A stretch of DNA of 7,980 nt from Clostridiaceae bacterium. GTDB taxonomy: Bacteria; Bacillota; Clostridia; Oscillospirales; Acutalibacteraceae. The notes beneath the pieces were generated by a model. The model did no database searches, had not been told where the DNA came from, and worked only from the letters and a program-made list of their open reading frames with translations. The first letter of the stretch is position 1. Each line of letters starts with the position of its first letter. The stretch covers positions 1-7,980 of the forward strand of contig JAEDHZ010000063.1 of assembly GCA_016292705.1 (NCBI GenBank), given 5' to 3'. The position numbers and the translations under genes are program-made. Below, one piece after another: positions 6,995 through 7,980 of the stretch.

Positions 6995-7780
6995 ATGACT
7001 CTCAAGGGAGTAAAAAAGATTGTTGTCAAGGTGGGCACATCCACCCTTACATACGAAACAGGAAAAACAAATATCCGCAGGATGATTAAACTGTGCTCCG
7101 TTCTTGCCGACCTGCACAACGCAGGACTTGATGTTGTTCTTGTAACCTCCGGCGCAATCGGAGTCGGAGTCGGAAAGCTTGGTCTTTCAAAAAAACCGGA
7201 TGATATCCCCGGAAGACAGGCGGCCGCATGCGTCGGTCAGTGCGAGCTGATGTTCATGTATGACAAATTCTTCAGCGAATACGGCCAAAAAACCGGTCAG
7301 CTCCTTGTTACAAAGGACGACTTTGAAAACGAAACAAGGCGCACAAACCTTTCAAATGCCTTTGAAAAGCTTTTTGAATACGGCGCAATTCCCGTTGTTA
7401 ACGAAAACGACAGTGTTGCAACGGAGGAAATTGTCTTTGGCGATAATGACAGTCTTTCCGCAACGGTTGCAAAGCTCATCAAAGCGGATGCACTCATCAT
7501 ACTTTCGGATATTGACGGACTGTTTGATTCAAATCCTTCAGAAAATCCGGATGCAAGGCTGATTCCGGTTGTTGAAAAAATTGACAATAAGATTCTTTCA
7601 ATCTGCGGCTCTGCCGGAACAAGCCGAGGCACGGGCGGAATGGTAACAAAAGTTCACGCTGCGCAGATTGCCTGCGAAGCCGGAATCCCCACGGTTGTCA
7701 TGAACGGCAGTGCACCTCAGGACATATATAAACTAATTGACGGACGACAGACGGGAACGCTGTTTATGCCGAGGAATTAA
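6995..7780 (+). CDS. proB: Glutamate 5-kinase, short form without PUA domain
   Basis: It phosphorylates L-glutamate to glutamate 5-phosphate using ATP, the first step of proline synthesis in the cytoplasm. The whole 261-residue protein is one amino acid kinase domain: VVKVGTSTL near the start (Lys12, Gly14), TSGAIGVG (51-58), the glutamate-binding region NENDSV (136-141), FGDND (148-152), SDIDGL (171-176) and the nucleotide-site GTGGMVTK (212-219). Escherichia coli and Bacillus enzymes are about 365 residues with a C-terminal PUA domain. That domain is absent here, as in the short forms I recall from some lactic acid bacteria. The stop is followed by a hairpin, not by a PUA remnant. ATG 6995 is preferred over the in-frame ATG 6983, because the GAGGAG at 6977-6982 directly abuts 6983 with no spacing; the spacing to 6995 is 12 nt, slightly long. 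The gene lies 33 nt after the M16 gene. proA is not adjacent within the window. Confidence 0.92.
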   Translation: MTLKGVKKIVVKVGTSTLTYETGKTNIRRMIKLCSVLADLHNAGLDVVLVTSGAIGVGVGKLGLSKKPDDIPGRQAAACVGQCELMFMYDKFFSEYGQKTGQLLVTKDDFENETRRTNLSNAFEKLFEYGAIPVVNENDSVATEEIVFGDNDSLSATVAKLIKADALIILSDIDGLFDSNPSENPDARLIPVVEKIDNKILSICGSAGTSRGTGGMVTKVHAAQIACEAGIPTVVMNGSAPQDIYKLIDGRQTGTLFMPRN

Positions 7781-7801
7781 TTTAGATAATATATATCGGT
7801 A

Positions 7802-7833
7802 CGGGCGACGCCGAAGCCGCCCGAACGGGTTTT
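7802..7833 (+). terminator. Possible terminator hairpin after proB
   Basis: CGGGCG (7802-7807) pairs with CGCCCG (7818-7823). An inner GC/GC pairing (7810-7811 with 7816-7817) closes a CGAA loop, leaving a two-base AC bulge. A short T-run (7830-7833) follows only after six intervening bases, so termination may be weak. The hairpin lies 21 nt after the proB stop and is the only plausible end signal for the exporter-peptidase-proB transcript. It may instead be part of the repeat-like element that follows. Confidence 0.4.
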
Positions 7834-7895
7834 GCTTTTGCGTTGTTTCTTTGTGGAAAAACGGTGCAAGTGGTTTTTGTCCTTTTGCTTAGCAG

Positions 7896-7927
7896 GGGTA
7901 CTTTTGTCAATCGTCACAAAAGTACCC
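7896..7927. repeat. 12-bp perfect palindrome with 8-nt loop
   Basis: GGGTACTTTTGT (7896-7907) and ACAAAAGTACCC (7916-7927) are perfect inverted repeats around CAATCGTC. A third arm, ACTTTTGT (7934-7941), repeats the left arm's core (7900-7907) 34 nt downstream. The middle arm could therefore pair with either neighbour, in 12-bp or 8-bp hairpins. No T-run follows on the + strand, and the A-rich right flank would give only a short T-rich stretch before, not after, the stem on the opposite strand, so a simple terminator is unlikely. It looks like a dispersed palindromic element, but only one copy is visible here. Confidence 0.75.
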
Positions 7928-7980
7928 AAAAAGACTTTTGTACTCCGCGAAAGAGCCGACCCAAAACAACTCTGCTTTGC

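Larger units (their letters stand above)
7781..7980. other. Gene-free right end, repeat-like
   Basis: There is no supportable gene in these 200 nt. They hold the post-proB hairpin, the palindrome and a third ACTTTTGT arm. The composition differs from the flanking coding sequence, with runs such as TTTTGCTTTTGCG and GGTTTTTGTCC. On the minus strand a frame stays open from the window edge (7980) down to a stop at 7777-7779 (67 codons), with a very basic predicted peptide. Without a visible start, ribosome site or known motif I do not call it a gene. Confidence 0.5.

Noticed and set aside
7896..7927. Palindrome read as a rho-independent terminator
   Set aside because: The + strand flank after the stem is A-rich rather than T-rich, so it lacks the required U-tract on that strand.
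1..7980. tRNA, rRNA, CRISPR array or transposase gene
   Set aside because: No cloverleaf, no regularly spaced repeats and no transposase-like protein were seen on either strand.

Overview
The window looks like a chromosomal segment of a Gram-positive member of the Clostridia, probably Oscillospiraceae/Ruminococcaceae-like. The support is indirect: strong AGGAGG-type ribosome binding sites, a probable TTG start, moderate GC, a low-GC-Firmicutes style extended -10 promoter, and the gene families present. No species call is possible from this sequence alone. All well-supported genes lie on the + strand.

Left part (1-1839): the 3' portion of a secreted or surface-type metallophosphoesterase of the purple acid phosphatase kind. 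Its frame is open from base 1, so its true start lies outside the window. It has a fibronectin-like purple acid phosphatase N domain, a complete set of metal-binding motifs, and a lysine-spaced hydrophobic C-terminal tail. A clear rho-independent terminator (1856-1890) ends this transcript.

Centre (1891-6961): a 186-nt intergenic stretch carries an extended -10 promoter. It is followed by two half-size ABC exporter genes that overlap by 4 nt (ATGA), then an M16 (insulinase-type) zinc peptidase gene 32 nt downstream. The two ABC proteins have matching asymmetry. The first has lost the Walker B glutamate (Asp instead) and the H-loop histidine (Gln instead). The second has an altered signature (LSAGQ) but intact Walker B and H-loop. 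This is the pattern of a heterodimeric exporter with one catalytic and one degenerate ATP site.

Right part (6995-7780): a short glutamate 5-kinase gene (proB) made only of the amino acid kinase domain. It follows the peptidase by 33 nt with no terminator between, so all four genes could be one transcript. proA does not follow immediately. Instead the last 200 nt are non-coding or repeat-like, with a GC-rich hairpin just after proB and a 12-bp perfect palindrome (7896-7927) whose right arm could alternatively pair with a third arm downstream.

Most of the window is ordinary core or transport biology. The items most worth a second look are the asymmetric exporter pair next to an M16 peptidase, the right-end palindromic element, and the unusual ends of the phosphatase.
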